A DNA stretch of 64,000 nt from Panonychus citri. Lineage: Eukaryota; Arthropoda; Arachnida; Trombidiformes; Tetranychidae. Made by a program: the position numbers and the translations under genes. The notes below the pieces were generated by a model. It did not search any database and was not told the DNA's origin. It worked only from the letters and a program-made list of their open reading frames with translations. Where the stretch lies: positions 930,001 to 994,000 of the forward strand of contig NW_026515455.1 in assembly GCF_014898815.1 (NCBI RefSeq), given 5' to 3'. Position 1 is the stretch's first letter. Each line of letters opens with the position of its first letter. Below are positions 38,269 to 48,214 of this stretch, in pieces.

Positions 38269-39071
38269 AACTTAGCCTCAGGAATGAAATGAAAAACAAT
38301 AGACACAAATAAAGAAATGAAGTAGACAAATGATTGGTATCAAAGACTTTGACTTGAACTGTGCACGATAATGAAGATAATAATTAATCTCTGTTTATGA
38401 GAGACAAGATTGTTAATGTCAACAACGAGTTGATTGTAATCAAATAATAAATAACAAGAGAGAACAGTTAATGTTGTTAATGTGGAATTTTAGTTGAAAC
38501 ATTTCGACCAGAGGGCACTTATCGATTCTATAAGACCGGCAGGTTCTAGAATTTGAATATTCTATCTTCGAAGTAACCCAAAAATACGCTTTTTCCATCA
38601 TAGAACGTGTAATAAGCCGATGATTCAGATGCTTGGCAACTTTTCTTTTTCTCATAAGGCTGAAGTCTCTTTTCTGCTCTTTGGATCGAATGGTTATCTA
38701 ATCAGCTCTGAATGTGGACCAATCTCGAAGTCCGAAGAAGGATTGGACCTCGAAGATCGAGAGCTTTCTTCAAGAAAATTGATCTAAACCGCTTTCATTT
38801 TAGAATAGTGATCTGCAATCATGAGGACAAAAATCAACAGATCAAAAATCGCTTTCGATTTAATTTCTAACACATCAGTTCTTTTGGATATCTACAAATG
38901 TGAGAGCTTTGCATTAAATTTGACCGACGAAACTTGGACATTTATATTAATAGATCACATTTTCGTGAGTTGTACTAAGAAAGCAATTATTGATGTTAAA
39001 TTACATGAATTTACAGTAAAGCTGCTGAGCAATAGATTTAACTTTTTGATCTGTTGAGTTTTTGATGATGA
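38269..39071. other. P450-1 upstream flank with an inverted block and a duplicated block
   Basis: About 95 bp at 38351-38445 match the P450-2 upstream flank (40640-40732) in reverse orientation at roughly 80% by eye. Further up, 38690-38960 matches 40730-40990 in the same orientation. About 240 bp between them are unique to this flank. A 78-codon frame at 38821-39057 lies in the duplicated non-coding block and shows no protein features. Confidence 0.65.
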
Positions 39072-40574
39072 TTAATGTTGGAGTCTTTTGAATGTTAGTT
39101 TTGGTAAATATTTTGGCCTTCGTGCGACACCAAGAACTGATTGTGAACAGAGATTATGATCTATTTTCTCGGACTTGATTCGATATCTTTGTAATATACT
39201 AACAATGTACAAAAATAGTTCCACATTAGCTAAGCCTTCACCTAAACAGTTTCTTTTTCCGCTACTAAATGGTACCAAATAGGGAGGTTTGAATGCCTTG
39301 GTTCCATTGTCGGTTAAGAAGCGATTGGGGTAGAATCTCTCTGGATCAGGCCAAAGTTTTTCTTCCCGGTGGATACTCCATAAGTTAAATATAACCAATG
39401 TATCTTTCGGTATAGTATATTGGCCAATTTTCGTATCGCGAGATGCACGTCGAAGTAAATTCGATGCAATAACAGATCCAATTCGTTGAGTTTCGTAGAG
39501 AAAAGCCATAGTGAAAGGCATTTGATTTCGATCGGTATAATTTGGTTTTCGATCATAACCAATGATCTCACTTATCTCGGAACGAATTTTTTCCTGATAT
39601 TCTGGGAAGTGGACAAGATAATTCACTGCCCATGATAAAGTAGTAGCGACAGTTTCTGAGCCCGCGGCGAAAAATTCAGTAACGTTTCTCTTTAGAATTT
39701 GTGAATTGAAAATGTGATCTCCTTTCGTAGCGAGTTTCTCTTTTTCCTGTAGATACCCATCAATATAATCAATGATCTCAGTCGACGGCGAAAACCTTTT
39801 TACGTGCTCATCGATCTTTTCCTGGACTAAATTATCGGCGGTTTCGATGGTTCGTTTGACTTTGTCTAAACCTGCGACTTTAAAATAAGAAAGAATCCTG
39901 GTCAACCATGGTAAGAATGCTTGAATTCCAGTAAATTGGAAAACTTGATTAACCTCTTCCATTTGTCTATCCAATTCAATCTTATATGGATCAGAATACT
40001 CGAAGTTTTGACCAAATAAAAAGCACGAAATTATATTCGATACACTTGGTGTTATCTTTTTTGTAAAATCGATTTTTTCTCCTTCAATTGTTGGTAAGAA
40101 TTGATCGATTTCTCTGGTGATCAAAGTTTCCATTGTACTTTTACCAAAACCGACATCACGAAGAATTTGTATTGAAAGTCGTCGATGTTCACGCCAAGGG
40201 TCACCAGACATTTCGATAAACGAACTCTCATCGATTAGTCCCGGAAAAAAGTTCTCATAAGGTCGAGCCAATAAGGCCTCGTCAGCGAAAGCGACCTTAA
40301 GATGTTCCCAGTCACAAATAACTACAGTATCATGTTGACCTAATTTCAGACTGAAAACGGGTCCATATTTCTTGGCCAGTCTATCAAATACTAGATAAGT
40401 ATCATCTTTGATAAAGGGTAAGTAACCAACAATGGGATAGCCCCAGGGTCCATTGGGTAATCTTACCAAACTGATGATCCGTGAAACTATGTAATTAAAG
40501 GCCACAATAAAGGTGAGTCCCGAAGCGATGCTGAGTAAAGGCGTCGATACCTCAAAATAATCAAACAGAGACAT
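39072..40574 (-). CDS. Cytochrome P450, CYP2 clan (P450-2, type B)
   Basis: Same fold and expected microsomal role as its neighbours. Intronless, 500 residues. Membrane anchor about 10-34, hinge Pro-Asn-Gly-Pro-Trp-Gly, helix C Trp-Arg-Glu-His-Arg, I-helix Ala-Ala-Gly-Ser-Glu-Thr, Glu-Thr-Gln-Arg, and haem loop with Cys443. It is closest to P450-4; differences cluster at about 235-290 and in the last 25 residues. In the meander the usual Arg-Phe-Asp-Pro is Arg-Phe-Tyr-Pro, unlike the other three; the effect is unknown. All core residues are present. Confidence 0.95.
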   Translation of the reverse strand: MSLFDYFEVSTPLLSIASGLTFIVAFNYIVSRIISLVRLPNGPWGYPIVGYLPFIKDDTYLVFDRLAKKYGPVFSLKLGQHDTVVICDWEHLKVAFADEALLARPYENFFPGLIDESSFIEMSGDPWREHRRLSIQILRDVGFGKSTMETLITREIDQFLPTIEGEKIDFTKKITPSVSNIISCFLFGQNFEYSDPYKIELDRQMEEVNQVFQFTGIQAFLPWLTRILSYFKVAGLDKVKRTIETADNLVQEKIDEHVKRFSPSTEIIDYIDGYLQEKEKLATKGDHIFNSQILKRNVTEFFAAGSETVATTLSWAVNYLVHFPEYQEKIRSEISEIIGYDRKPNYTDRNQMPFTMAFLYETQRIGSVIASNLLRRASRDTKIGQYTIPKDTLVIFNLWSIHREEKLWPDPERFYPNRFLTDNGTKAFKPPYLVPFSSGKRNCLGEGLANVELFLYIVSILQRYRIKSEKIDHNLCSQSVLGVARRPKYLPKLTFKRLQH

Positions 40575-41024
40575 AACTTAACCCATGGAACGAAATCAAA
40601 AATAATTAAACAGACAAACAGAAAGAACAAGTCATCAAATGATTAGTATCAACTCGTGGTTGACAATAACAATCTTATCTCTTGTTAATGGAGATTAATT
40701 ATTATCTTCATGGTCGTGCATAGTTCAAGTGGTTATCTAGTGAGTTCTGATTGTCAACCAACCTCCAACTTCGTAATTGAGGCCTGATCTCAATTAGACG
40801 TTGAGGTTCTCAAGATTTCTATAAGAAATTGATTAGCCCTGTTTGGTTCTAGAACATTGATTTCAAATCAAAAACCAGAAATCAGCTGAAAAAAAGTTGT
40901 TTTCTATTTGATTTATAATAAACTAATTGCTTCAGACATCTACAAATGTAAGATCTTTGATTTAAACCAGGAAATTAATATTATTAACTGTCAAAAATAA
41001 CAATGAGACAACCACAAAGTCAAT
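40575..41024. other. P450-2 upstream flank
   Basis: Non-coding. Contains the 40640-40732 block found inverted upstream of P450-1 and the 40730-40990 block shared directly with it. No gene is seen. Confidence 0.6.
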
Positions 41025-41155
41025 AGGATAATCTTATCAAAAAATTAATTCGGGAAATGATATAATTTAAGATCAAAACAAAGGCCAGTCCTGAAAAGGT
41101 GTCAAGATAAGGTGTCGTTACCTTAGAGTAATCAGATAAAGATTAACCTCAGAGA
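41025..41155 (-). pseudogene. P450 relic: 5' end of a deleted gene
   Basis: These bases align with the first 130 bases or so of P450-2 (40460-40588) and P450-3 (42980-43110): leader, start-codon region, and anchor codons up to the 'aatctta' stretch. The start codon and frame are destroyed by substitutions and small gaps, and nothing of the enzyme body remains. Its own upstream flank (41160-41420) resembles the flanks of the live genes, so this was once a complete fifth gene between P450-2 and P450-3. Confidence 0.75.
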
Positions 41156-41592
41156 TGAGAAATATTAATATTATTATACAAACGATTCATTTGATATCAG
41201 TATTAATCAGATACTAATCACATCTTTAATAAACAGAGATAGATCATTATTGTGGAGAGTTGAAACAAATAGTCAGCTGAACATTTCTTGCTAATGACTA
41301 GTGATTTTAACTAATCAGTGTGAATGATCAAATCAATTCCTTCGGATTACAAATGAAATTACATTTACGTTATATTAATTGACAGAAACTTGGGAACTTT
41401 TCATGTCATAAAGATTGAGATAATCTTAACAATTTGATGCACCAATTTTGATTTTTAAGTCGTAGATTATTAAATTGATTATAACTTGATAAGCTTTTGA
41501 ATTTTGAGTAAGAATTTATTAATATGTTTTAATAATAATCAATAGAATGTATGAATTTTCATGTAAATCTAAGGCTAGAGACGTTTGATTGA
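41156..41592. other. Flank of the P450 relic
   Basis: Non-coding, with similarity to other P450 flanks: about 41180-41260 resembles 40635-40715, and about 41350-41410 resembles 38895-38950. Confidence 0.5.
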
Positions 41593-43095
41593 TTATGGTT
41601 TGAATTTTTCGAAAGTCAATGGTGGTAAATGTTTCGGCCGTCGAGCAATACCATAGACCGCTTCTGAGAGAAGATCAGAATCTATTTTCTCAGGTTTGAT
41701 TCGATATCTTTGTAAGATGCTAACAGTGTACAGAAATAGTTCCACATTAGCTAAACTCTCGCCGGGACAGTTTCTTTTTCCGCTACTAAATGGCACCAAA
41801 TAGGGAGGTTTGAATGCCTTGGTTCCATTGTCAGTTAAGAAGCGATTGGGGTCGAATCTCTCTGGATCAGGCCAAAGTTTTTCTTCCCGGTGGATACTCC
41901 ATAGGTTAAAAATTATAGTTGCTTCTTTAGGTATGAAAAACTTTCCAATTTTGGTATCATTGAGAGCTCGTCGAAGTAGATTAGTTGCTGCGACTGAACC
42001 AGTTCTTTGAACTTCGTAAAGAAAGGCCATTGTAAACGGCATCTGATTTCGATCGGTGTAGTTAGGGTCTCGTTCATAACCGATGACTTCACTTATTTCA
42101 TCTCGAATCTTTTCTTGATATTCAGGTCTTGCAGCGAGAAACATCATACCCCATGATAGAGTACTGGTGATGGTCTCTGATCCAGCGCCGAAAAAAACTG
42201 TCGCATTTCGTCTTAAAATGTGCAAATTGAACATGTTGTCATCTTCACCTTTGATTTTTCTTCTTTCATGTTCTTGTAAATATCCATCAATGTAATCGAC
42301 AATTTCATGTGAGTCTTTGTCTTTAGCCACATGATCATCAACATGCTTTTGAATTACCGTTTCTGCTGCCTCCATGTAGCTTTTGAATTGTTTGAAGTTT
42401 GATAATCCAAAAAAAGCCAAAGTTTTTATCAACCAAGGTACAAACGCCTGCAGACCGGCAAATTTAAATAACTTTGCTGCGTTCTCAATATTGGTATCCA
42501 GCTGAATCTTCAGTGGGTCAGAATAGACTGACACTTTTCCAAACAAGAAGCTCGATATTATGTTTGCAACACTCGGTTGAACTTTTTTGATGAAATCGAC
42601 ATTTCGACCTTCAAGTGTAGGTAAGAATTGGTTAATCTCTTTGGTTATCAAGTTTTCCATTGCGCTTTTACCAAAACCAACATCTCGAAGGATGTGCAAT
42701 GAAAGACGACGATGTTCACGCCATATATCACCGGACATTTCCATGAACGAAGGTACATCACCAGGCTTGAAGGTCGAAAGAGGTCGAGCCAATAGCGATT
42801 CATCAGCAAAGGCCAGTTTAAGGTGTTCCCAGTCACAAATAACGACGACATCATGTTGACCCAATCTTAGACTAAAAACTGGTCCATACTTTTTGGCCAA
42901 TCTATCAAAGAAAAGGTAAGAATCATCATTGATAAAAGGCAAATATCCAACAAGTGGAAGTCCCCAAGGTCCAGGAGGTATTTTTTGCACGCGATTGATT
43001 GAAGAAATAATATAGTTTAAGATCACAATAAAGATGAGCCCTGAAGTGATGCTAAGCAAAGGCATCGATACCTCAAAATAATCAAACAGAGACAT
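41593..43095 (-). CDS. Cytochrome P450, CYP2 clan (P450-3, type A body with B-like anchor)
   Basis: Intronless, 500 residues, all P450 signatures present: Pro-Pro-Gly-Pro hinge, helix C Trp-Arg-Glu-His-Arg, I-helix Ala-Gly-Ser-Glu-Thr, Glu-x-x-Arg, haem Cys443. From the hinge on, it is nearly identical to P450-1 at protein and DNA level. Exceptions are about residues 215-265 (F-G loop region) and a few changes near 375-395. The first 30 or so residues (Met-Ser-Leu-Phe-Asp-Tyr-Phe-Glu-Val-Ser) instead resemble P450-2. This pattern points to gene conversion or unequal crossing-over at the hinge. Expected to be functional. Confidence 0.95.
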   Translation of the reverse strand: MSLFDYFEVSMPLLSITSGLIFIVILNYIISSINRVQKIPPGPWGLPLVGYLPFINDDSYLFFDRLAKKYGPVFSLRLGQHDVVVICDWEHLKLAFADESLLARPLSTFKPGDVPSFMEMSGDIWREHRRLSLHILRDVGFGKSAMENLITKEINQFLPTLEGRNVDFIKKVQPSVANIISSFLFGKVSVYSDPLKIQLDTNIENAAKLFKFAGLQAFVPWLIKTLAFFGLSNFKQFKSYMEAAETVIQKHVDDHVAKDKDSHEIVDYIDGYLQEHERRKIKGEDDNMFNLHILRRNATVFFGAGSETITSTLSWGMMFLAARPEYQEKIRDEISEVIGYERDPNYTDRNQMPFTMAFLYEVQRTGSVAATNLLRRALNDTKIGKFFIPKEATIIFNLWSIHREEKLWPDPERFDPNRFLTDNGTKAFKPPYLVPFSSGKRNCPGESLANVELFLYTVSILQRYRIKPEKIDSDLLSEAVYGIARRPKHLPPLTFEKFKP

Positions 43096-43908
43096 AACTT
43101 AACCTTAGGAATAGAATTAAAAAATTTAATTCACTCAGATGAACATAAGAAAAGTACAACGGGTTCGTACTAACTCAGTGTTGTTATTAATCGAATTTCT
43201 ATATAATTTTATCTCTTATAAGCTTTCGTTATCCTCATCACCGTACAGAGTCCAATTGGTTACCAAGTCAATGCTGATTGTGAAACAGTTACTAAGGTCA
43301 TGATATATGGTTTTATCGTAAATAGAATACAGGATCTGATGATTTTGATCCGAAATTTGATTAACTTTCAATAGTTTTGTTTGCAAAATCTCCAATTTAT
43401 CACCGGTAATCAGTCTAAAATCAATTAGCTTTATATGGATCTAACTTTTGATTGCTCATCACTGAATCAACTTGTTCTAATAGATTTTTATAGATTCTAT
43501 CAGTAGAAACTAATCAAAGTTCAACAGTGATAATGATCCTGCAAGATTATACTAATAATAAGTCTTGTATTACATGTAGGTGGATTTATTAGTTAGTAAA
43601 TCAAAATCTAAACCCGAGTAGTTTTTGATTAAAGACTTAATTTCGAGCATCAAGAATCCAAATTCAACTCGAATCGCTCAAATATTCAGTAGAATGTGTG
43701 ATTCATCATGAAAATCTAACACTGATTGTCCAGTTGTCGTCAATGTATTAATTTGGAACACAAGAAATGACATAATTCTTTTTACAGATACTCAATAAAC
43801 TCAATGAGAATATAAACCAATGGTTTCCTTTTAAAAGTGACTATTTATCAGATTATATTGATAAATTCTTGGTTGATCTTCAATATTTGTCTGTTTCAGT
43901 TTTTCACA
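43096..43908. other. Intergenic region: P450-3 flank and promoter of the dead ML copy
   Basis: 43180-43395 resembles the other P450 upstream flanks and also reappears at 44150-44275. 43681-43905 resembles 44551-44806, the region upstream of the intact ML gene, including a TATA-like AATATAAA near 43808. No gene is seen. Confidence 0.6.
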
Positions 43909-44193
43909 ATGATTTTCGAACTTTAAATTGTTAATATTTTATTGCTTTCGGCTATCGTTTCTGGCCTTGAATGGAGTGACTGTGGTGGAAATAACAAAGC
44001 AATAAGCTTCAACAAGGGCAAACTTCTGGAAGACAAACTGGTAATAGCCAATGGAAAAACATTAAGCACCGAAGTTGATTTCGATGTTCATCGAATTCTT
44101 GATTCAAATGTTCAGAATAATGTTTTCTTGGTCAAAGTCATTCAATTACTATTCAATCATTGTGCAAAGTTCAATTGGGTAACTATGGTCTGA
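43909..44193 (+). pseudogene. Dead ML-domain (GM2-activator-like) copy
   Basis: Tandem duplicate of the gene at 44807. The start ATG at 43909 is followed by a stop at codon 6 (43924-43926), where the intact copy has Ser. After it the frame continues with the conserved Ser-Gly-Leu-Glu-Trp-x-Asp-Cys-Gly motif and about 70 recognisable residues. At about 44140 similarity ends abruptly, and the following 130 bases match the P450-3 upstream flank instead. The Cys-rich middle and the second exon are gone. A rescue start at 43942 would give a protein without a full signal peptide or core, so loss of function is likely. Confidence 0.8.
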
Positions 44194-44280
44194 TCATGAA
44201 TAGAGCACAGGATCTGATGATTTCGTTCCGAAAATTGAATAACTCTCAATCTGTTTTTTGGAAAATTTTCAATACAAGAT
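44150..44280. repeat. Copy of P450-3 upstream flank inside the dead ML gene
   Basis: Shares the 'gtccaattgg' / 'ttcaattggg' area, then the 'aatagagcacaggatctgat' area and the 'ccgaaaattgaataactctc' area with 43250-43395, in the same orientation. It marks the 3' breakpoint of the ML pseudogene. Confidence 0.65.
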
Positions 44281-44806
44281 AAAATAACAGTTCGTAAGTT
44301 TCTACTCACTTATAACAAAAAGCGACCTCTCATATTTGTACTCGAAGATTATTAATCAGTTTAATCTAATAATAATAATCTAATTAAGATTTGATGATCT
44401 AATAATGATCTTTGGAGGCGAAATTCAAAACATTCTACTTTATTATTGAATTGTTCTTATTCTAATGTTTAAGGGAAAAGAGTACGTCAACGTTTTTATC
44501 TTTTATCTTACATGATTGCGAATCAATAGAACTAATAAACAAATTCTGAAATATTCAGTAGATTGTGTCATCTATCATGTAAATCTAACACTAGCTGGAC
44601 AATAATCATCGATATGTTAATCAAACGCACAAGAAATGACATAATGTTTACAGATATTTGATGAGCTCAATATAAGAATATAAATCAGAGAGTTCGTAAC
44701 TAATTCGTCACTTACTATTAATACTTATCCGATCACTTGTCGAATCTACAATATTCACTTTAATTTTATTTCGATTGTGGTTAATTTGATTTAAAACTAA
44801 TTCCAA
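44281..44806. other. Upstream region of the ML gene
   Basis: Non-coding. The last 250 bp are duplicated upstream of the dead copy. A TATA-like TATAAAT lies near 44690, about 115 bp before the start codon. Confidence 0.5.
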
Positions 44807-45444
44807 ATGATTCTAAAACTGTCAATTATTTTACCATTGTTACTATTAATATTTTCTTCCATCGTTTCTGGCCTCGAATGGAATGACTGCGGTCAACCTG
44901 ATAGAGCCGTGAAGATCAACAAGATCGACTATTTTAGTAGTAATGTAATTATAATGGACGGTAGAGCTCTACGTGGTGAAGTTGATTTCGATATTATTCG
45001 ACCTCTTGGTTCAGACGTTCGAATAACAATTAGCCTGAAAAGAATCATTTCATTTTGGGGATATGAAACTCGAATACCAATACCCTGTTTCGGTATGTGC
45101 TCTCAATCATTATGTGAATTGATCGATCAAGAAAACAAAGTGACTCGGGATTTTTCGGCTGCGTCTGGTGGTCCAATCAAATGTCCTTTGTTACCACGAA
45201 ATTATTCAGCTCGTATGTCGTACATAGTAAATATCCATAAGTTAAACTGGATTCCAAGTGCGATGCGATATTTATTTTCAGTAAGTTAGATCAACTTTTT
45301 ATTTGTATCTTCAAATTTTAAATAACCATAATTTTCACTTTCAATATTGGACTTTAGGGTGATATCGAAAGTACCACTTATGTGACCGAAGGAGATCGTG
45401 AGATCGGATGCCTTTATCTGCGATCTTATGTAGAGCTTGAATAA
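44807..45444 (+). CDS. ML-domain lipid-binding protein, GM2-activator-like
   Basis: Small secreted beta-sandwich protein of the MD-2-related lipid-recognition family; members carry lipids or present them to enzymes. Two exons, 44807-45280 and 45358-45444, phase 0 (TCA|GTAAGT; TTTAG|GGT), 186 residues. A signal peptide covers about 1-21. Mature features are Trp25-Asn-Asp-Cys28, the Ile-Pro-Ile-Pro-Cys94 strand, Cys98, Cys103, Cys126 and Cys176 near the C-terminus. The Cys pattern and the ending (Gly-Asp-Arg-Glu-Ile-Gly-Cys) are closer to GM2-activator than to NPC2. AATAAA lies at 45464. It sits inside the P450 cluster on the opposite strand; a shared role is not demonstrated. Confidence 0.8.
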
Positions 45445-45536
45445 TCATTGGATTGTGAAAGAAAATAAAAATTGAAGGTTTATTTTTAATTTGAATTTGA
45501 TTGTGTCTTGTCTATCAATTTAAACTTTCATTATTA

Positions 45537-47033
45537 TCAAAGTCTTTCAAATGTCAATGGTGGCAAACATTTTGGTCTTCTTGCTGCAGCATAGATCGAC
45601 TCTGAACAGAGATTATGATCTATTTTCTCGGACTTGATTCGATATCTTTGTAATATACTAACAATGTACAAAAACAGTTCCACATTAGCTAAGCCTTCAC
45701 CTAAACAATTTCGTTTGCCAGCACCGAATGGTACCAAATAGGGAGGCTTGAATGCCTTGGTTCCATTGTCGGTTAAGAAGCGATTCGGGTCGAATCTCTC
45801 TGGGTCAGGCCAAAGTTTTTCTTCCCGGTGGATACTCCATAAGTTGAATATAACCAATGTATCTTTCGGTATAGTATATTGGCCAATTTTCGTATCGCGA
45901 GATGCACGGCGAAGTAAATTGGATGCAATAACAGATCCAATTCGTTGAGTTTCGTAGAGAAAAGCCATAGTGAAAGGCATTTGATTTCGATCGGTATAAT
46001 TGGGTTTTCGATCATAACCAGTGATCTCACTTATCTCGGAACGAATTTTTTCCTGATATTCTGGGAAGTGGACAAGATAATTCATGGTCCATGATAAAGT
46101 AGTAGCGACAGTTTCCGAACCAGCACCAAAGAATTCAGTTACATTTCTTTTCAGAATCTTGAAATTGAAGATATGATCACCTTTCGCTTTGCGTTTCTCT
46201 TTTTCTTGTAGATACCCATCGATATAATCAACGATTTCAGTTGATGGTGAATAGCTTTTCATGCGTTCGTCAATTTTTTCCTGGACTAAATTATCAGAAT
46301 CATTTATTGCTCGTTTGATTTGCTCCAAATTTGCGACTTTAAAATAAGAAAGAATCCTGGTCAGCCATGGTAAGAATGCTTGAATTCCAGTAAACTCAAA
46401 GACTTGGCCCAATTTTTCCATTTGTTCATCCAATTCAATCTTATATGGGTCAGAATACTCGAAGTTTTGACCAAATAAAAAGCACGAAATTATATTCGAT
46501 ACACTTGGTGTTATCTTTTTTGTAAAATCGATTTTTTCTCCTTCAATTGTTGGTAAGAATTGATCGATTTCTCTGGTGATCAAAGTTTCCATTGTACTTT
46601 TACCAAAACCGACATCACGAAGAATTTGTATTGAAAGTCGTCGATGTTCACGCCAAGGGTCACCAGACATTTCGATAAACGAACTCTCATCGATTAATCC
46701 AGCATAGAAATTCTCATGAGGTCGAGCCAATAAGGCCTCGTCAGCGAAAGCGACCTTAAGATGTTCCCAGTCACAAATAACTACAGTGTCATGTTTACCT
46801 AATTTCAGACTGAAAACGGGTCCATATTTCTTGGCCAGTCTATCAAATACCAGATAAATATCATCTTTGATGAAAGGTAAGTAACCAACAATGGGATAGC
46901 CCCAGGGTCCGTTGGGTAATCTTACTAAACGATTAACTTGTGATACCAAATAATTGAAAATTACGAAAAATGAAAGTCCAGTGATGATACTTATTAGAGG
47001 GTTAGTAAGTTCAAAATAATCGACTAGGAACAT
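45537..47033 (-). CDS. Cytochrome P450, CYP2 clan (P450-4, type B)
   Basis: Intronless, 498 residues counted from the ATG at 47033 (the frame is open two codons further, but only from a GTG). Membrane anchor about 10-32, Pro-Asn-Gly-Pro hinge, Trp-Arg-Glu-His-Arg, I-helix Gly-Ala-Gly-Ser-Glu-Thr, Glu-Thr-Gln-Arg, and haem loop Phe-Gly-Ala-Gly-Lys-Arg-Asn-Cys with Cys443. Very similar to P450-2, with long identical DNA runs. It differs in the leader, at about 235-290, in the haem loop start and in the C-terminal tail. First gene of the cluster in transcription direction. Expected to be active. Confidence 0.95.
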   Translation of the reverse strand: MFLVDYFELTNPLISIITGLSFFVIFNYLVSQVNRLVRLPNGPWGYPIVGYLPFIKDDIYLVFDRLAKKYGPVFSLKLGKHDTVVICDWEHLKVAFADEALLARPHENFYAGLIDESSFIEMSGDPWREHRRLSIQILRDVGFGKSTMETLITREIDQFLPTIEGEKIDFTKKITPSVSNIISCFLFGQNFEYSDPYKIELDEQMEKLGQVFEFTGIQAFLPWLTRILSYFKVANLEQIKRAINDSDNLVQEKIDERMKSYSPSTEIVDYIDGYLQEKEKRKAKGDHIFNFKILKRNVTEFFGAGSETVATTLSWTMNYLVHFPEYQEKIRSEISEITGYDRKPNYTDRNQMPFTMAFLYETQRIGSVIASNLLRRASRDTKIGQYTIPKDTLVIFNLWSIHREEKLWPDPERFDPNRFLTDNGTKAFKPPYLVPFGAGKRNCLGEGLANVELFLYIVSILQRYRIKSEKIDHNLCSESIYAAARRPKCLPPLTFERL

Positions 47034-47641
47034 TATCACTTTTAAATATTAATAGATCGACACAGGTAAAGTAAGCTCAGAACTCTGAATGAATTCCCAG
47101 AATTCAAATGTAAACATCACAAGCTCATTTTGTTGATTTATCTCAATCTTGATAAGCACAAGTACTTGTCTCGAGTGGGTTGATATTGAAAAGAAACGCC
47201 ATTCCTCAGGTTGATCACGAGATAAATTCGCGACGATTTCAGTCCGTTCGCTTTTCTCAATAACTGGCAATTGGAAGATCACATTCAATGATTAACCTCA
47301 GGTGACCTTGACCTACAATCTCATTCGCTACAATTTCATCAAAAAAAAGTGAGAATGAGAAGTCAATTCAATGAATCTTTTCTTGCAAAAGTAAATCAGC
47401 ATCTGAAAAAAAAAACTTATTAATTGTATCTCATTTTTAGTGATTAAATGGTCCACATATAAGAAGCATAAGAAACTACTTATATTCAGCAATCAAATTG
47501 ATTTGATCAAAGTTACATAATAATTAATGTCGACTAAAAATCTAATCATTAGTCTTTTTGATTACGTTTGTCATTTACTTGCCATTTATCATTTAATATT
47601 TTTTCTCGCTCATTTGTGTGATCATTTGATTCCTAAAAACA
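47034..47641. other. Divergent intergenic region (P450-4 / LRAT-fold gene)
   Basis: Carries both upstream regions. An 80-codon minus-strand frame at 47049-47288 lacks an ATG at its start and is not recognised; it may be a decayed exon or chance. Confidence 0.5.
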
Positions 47642-48214
47642 ATGAAATTAATTGTATTAATATTGGAAATAAGCTTATCCATAATTTGTAAGTAATTAAT
47701 TAGTTTTACATTGTGATTCCTATTAATGAGATAATCTTAATTTCAATTGATTTCATCAGATTGTGATGCTTGGCTTGGTGATCAGACCATGGATTCTGGT
47801 GATATTATCATTTGTAAATCAACTAATTGGATAATTGATGTTTTCAAATATCACACACTAATTGCGAGTGGACATGATAAGTTAGTCCATGTGATTGGTC
47901 ATAAGAATAAGGCTCAGATTGTCGAGGAAACTGTGAAACAATATCTTGATCGAAATATGGAGAAAAATTGTCACAACAATGGACCAGGAAGTAAAGGACG
48001 TGTTCGAACAGTTCAAGATGCATATTCGAGTTTGGAAAAGTTTAAAGGTCAAAGTGTCTATTATAACCTTTTAACTTGTAACTGTCAACATTGGGTTGAA
48101 TATTGGGCTAATGGTCAAGCCTGGTCACCAAGTAGTAAACAATATGGAGGAAAAAAGTGTCAAGCTCCAACTTCCGGGTCTAAAAACTTATTAAAGGCTC
48201 TGTTTAATTTTTGA
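47642..48214 (+). CDS. Secreted LRAT-domain (NlpC/P60-like fold) protein
   Basis: LRAT-fold proteins are thiol acyltransferases or phospholipases. Two exons, 47642-47687 and 47760-48214, phase 1, 166 residues. The short first exon encodes most of a signal peptide (residues 1 to about 15). The likely catalytic set is His47 (Tyr-His-Thr), His59 (Val-His-Val) and Cys124 in Asn-Cys-Gln-His-Trp-Val, the counterpart of the Asn-Cys-Glu-His-Phe motif. Extra Cys residues (17, 34, 86, 122) suggest disulphides in a secreted protein. There is no C-terminal membrane anchor, unlike vertebrate LRAT and HRASLS. The substrate is unknown. Confidence 0.75.

Noticed and set aside
38821..39057. 78-codon plus-strand frame upstream of P450-1
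   Set aside because: It lies in a duplicated non-coding flank whose other copies (near 40900 and 41350) do not keep the frame.
47049..47288. 80-codon minus-strand frame upstream of P450-4
   Set aside because: No ATG at the start, no recognised family; possibly a decayed exon but not supportable as a gene.
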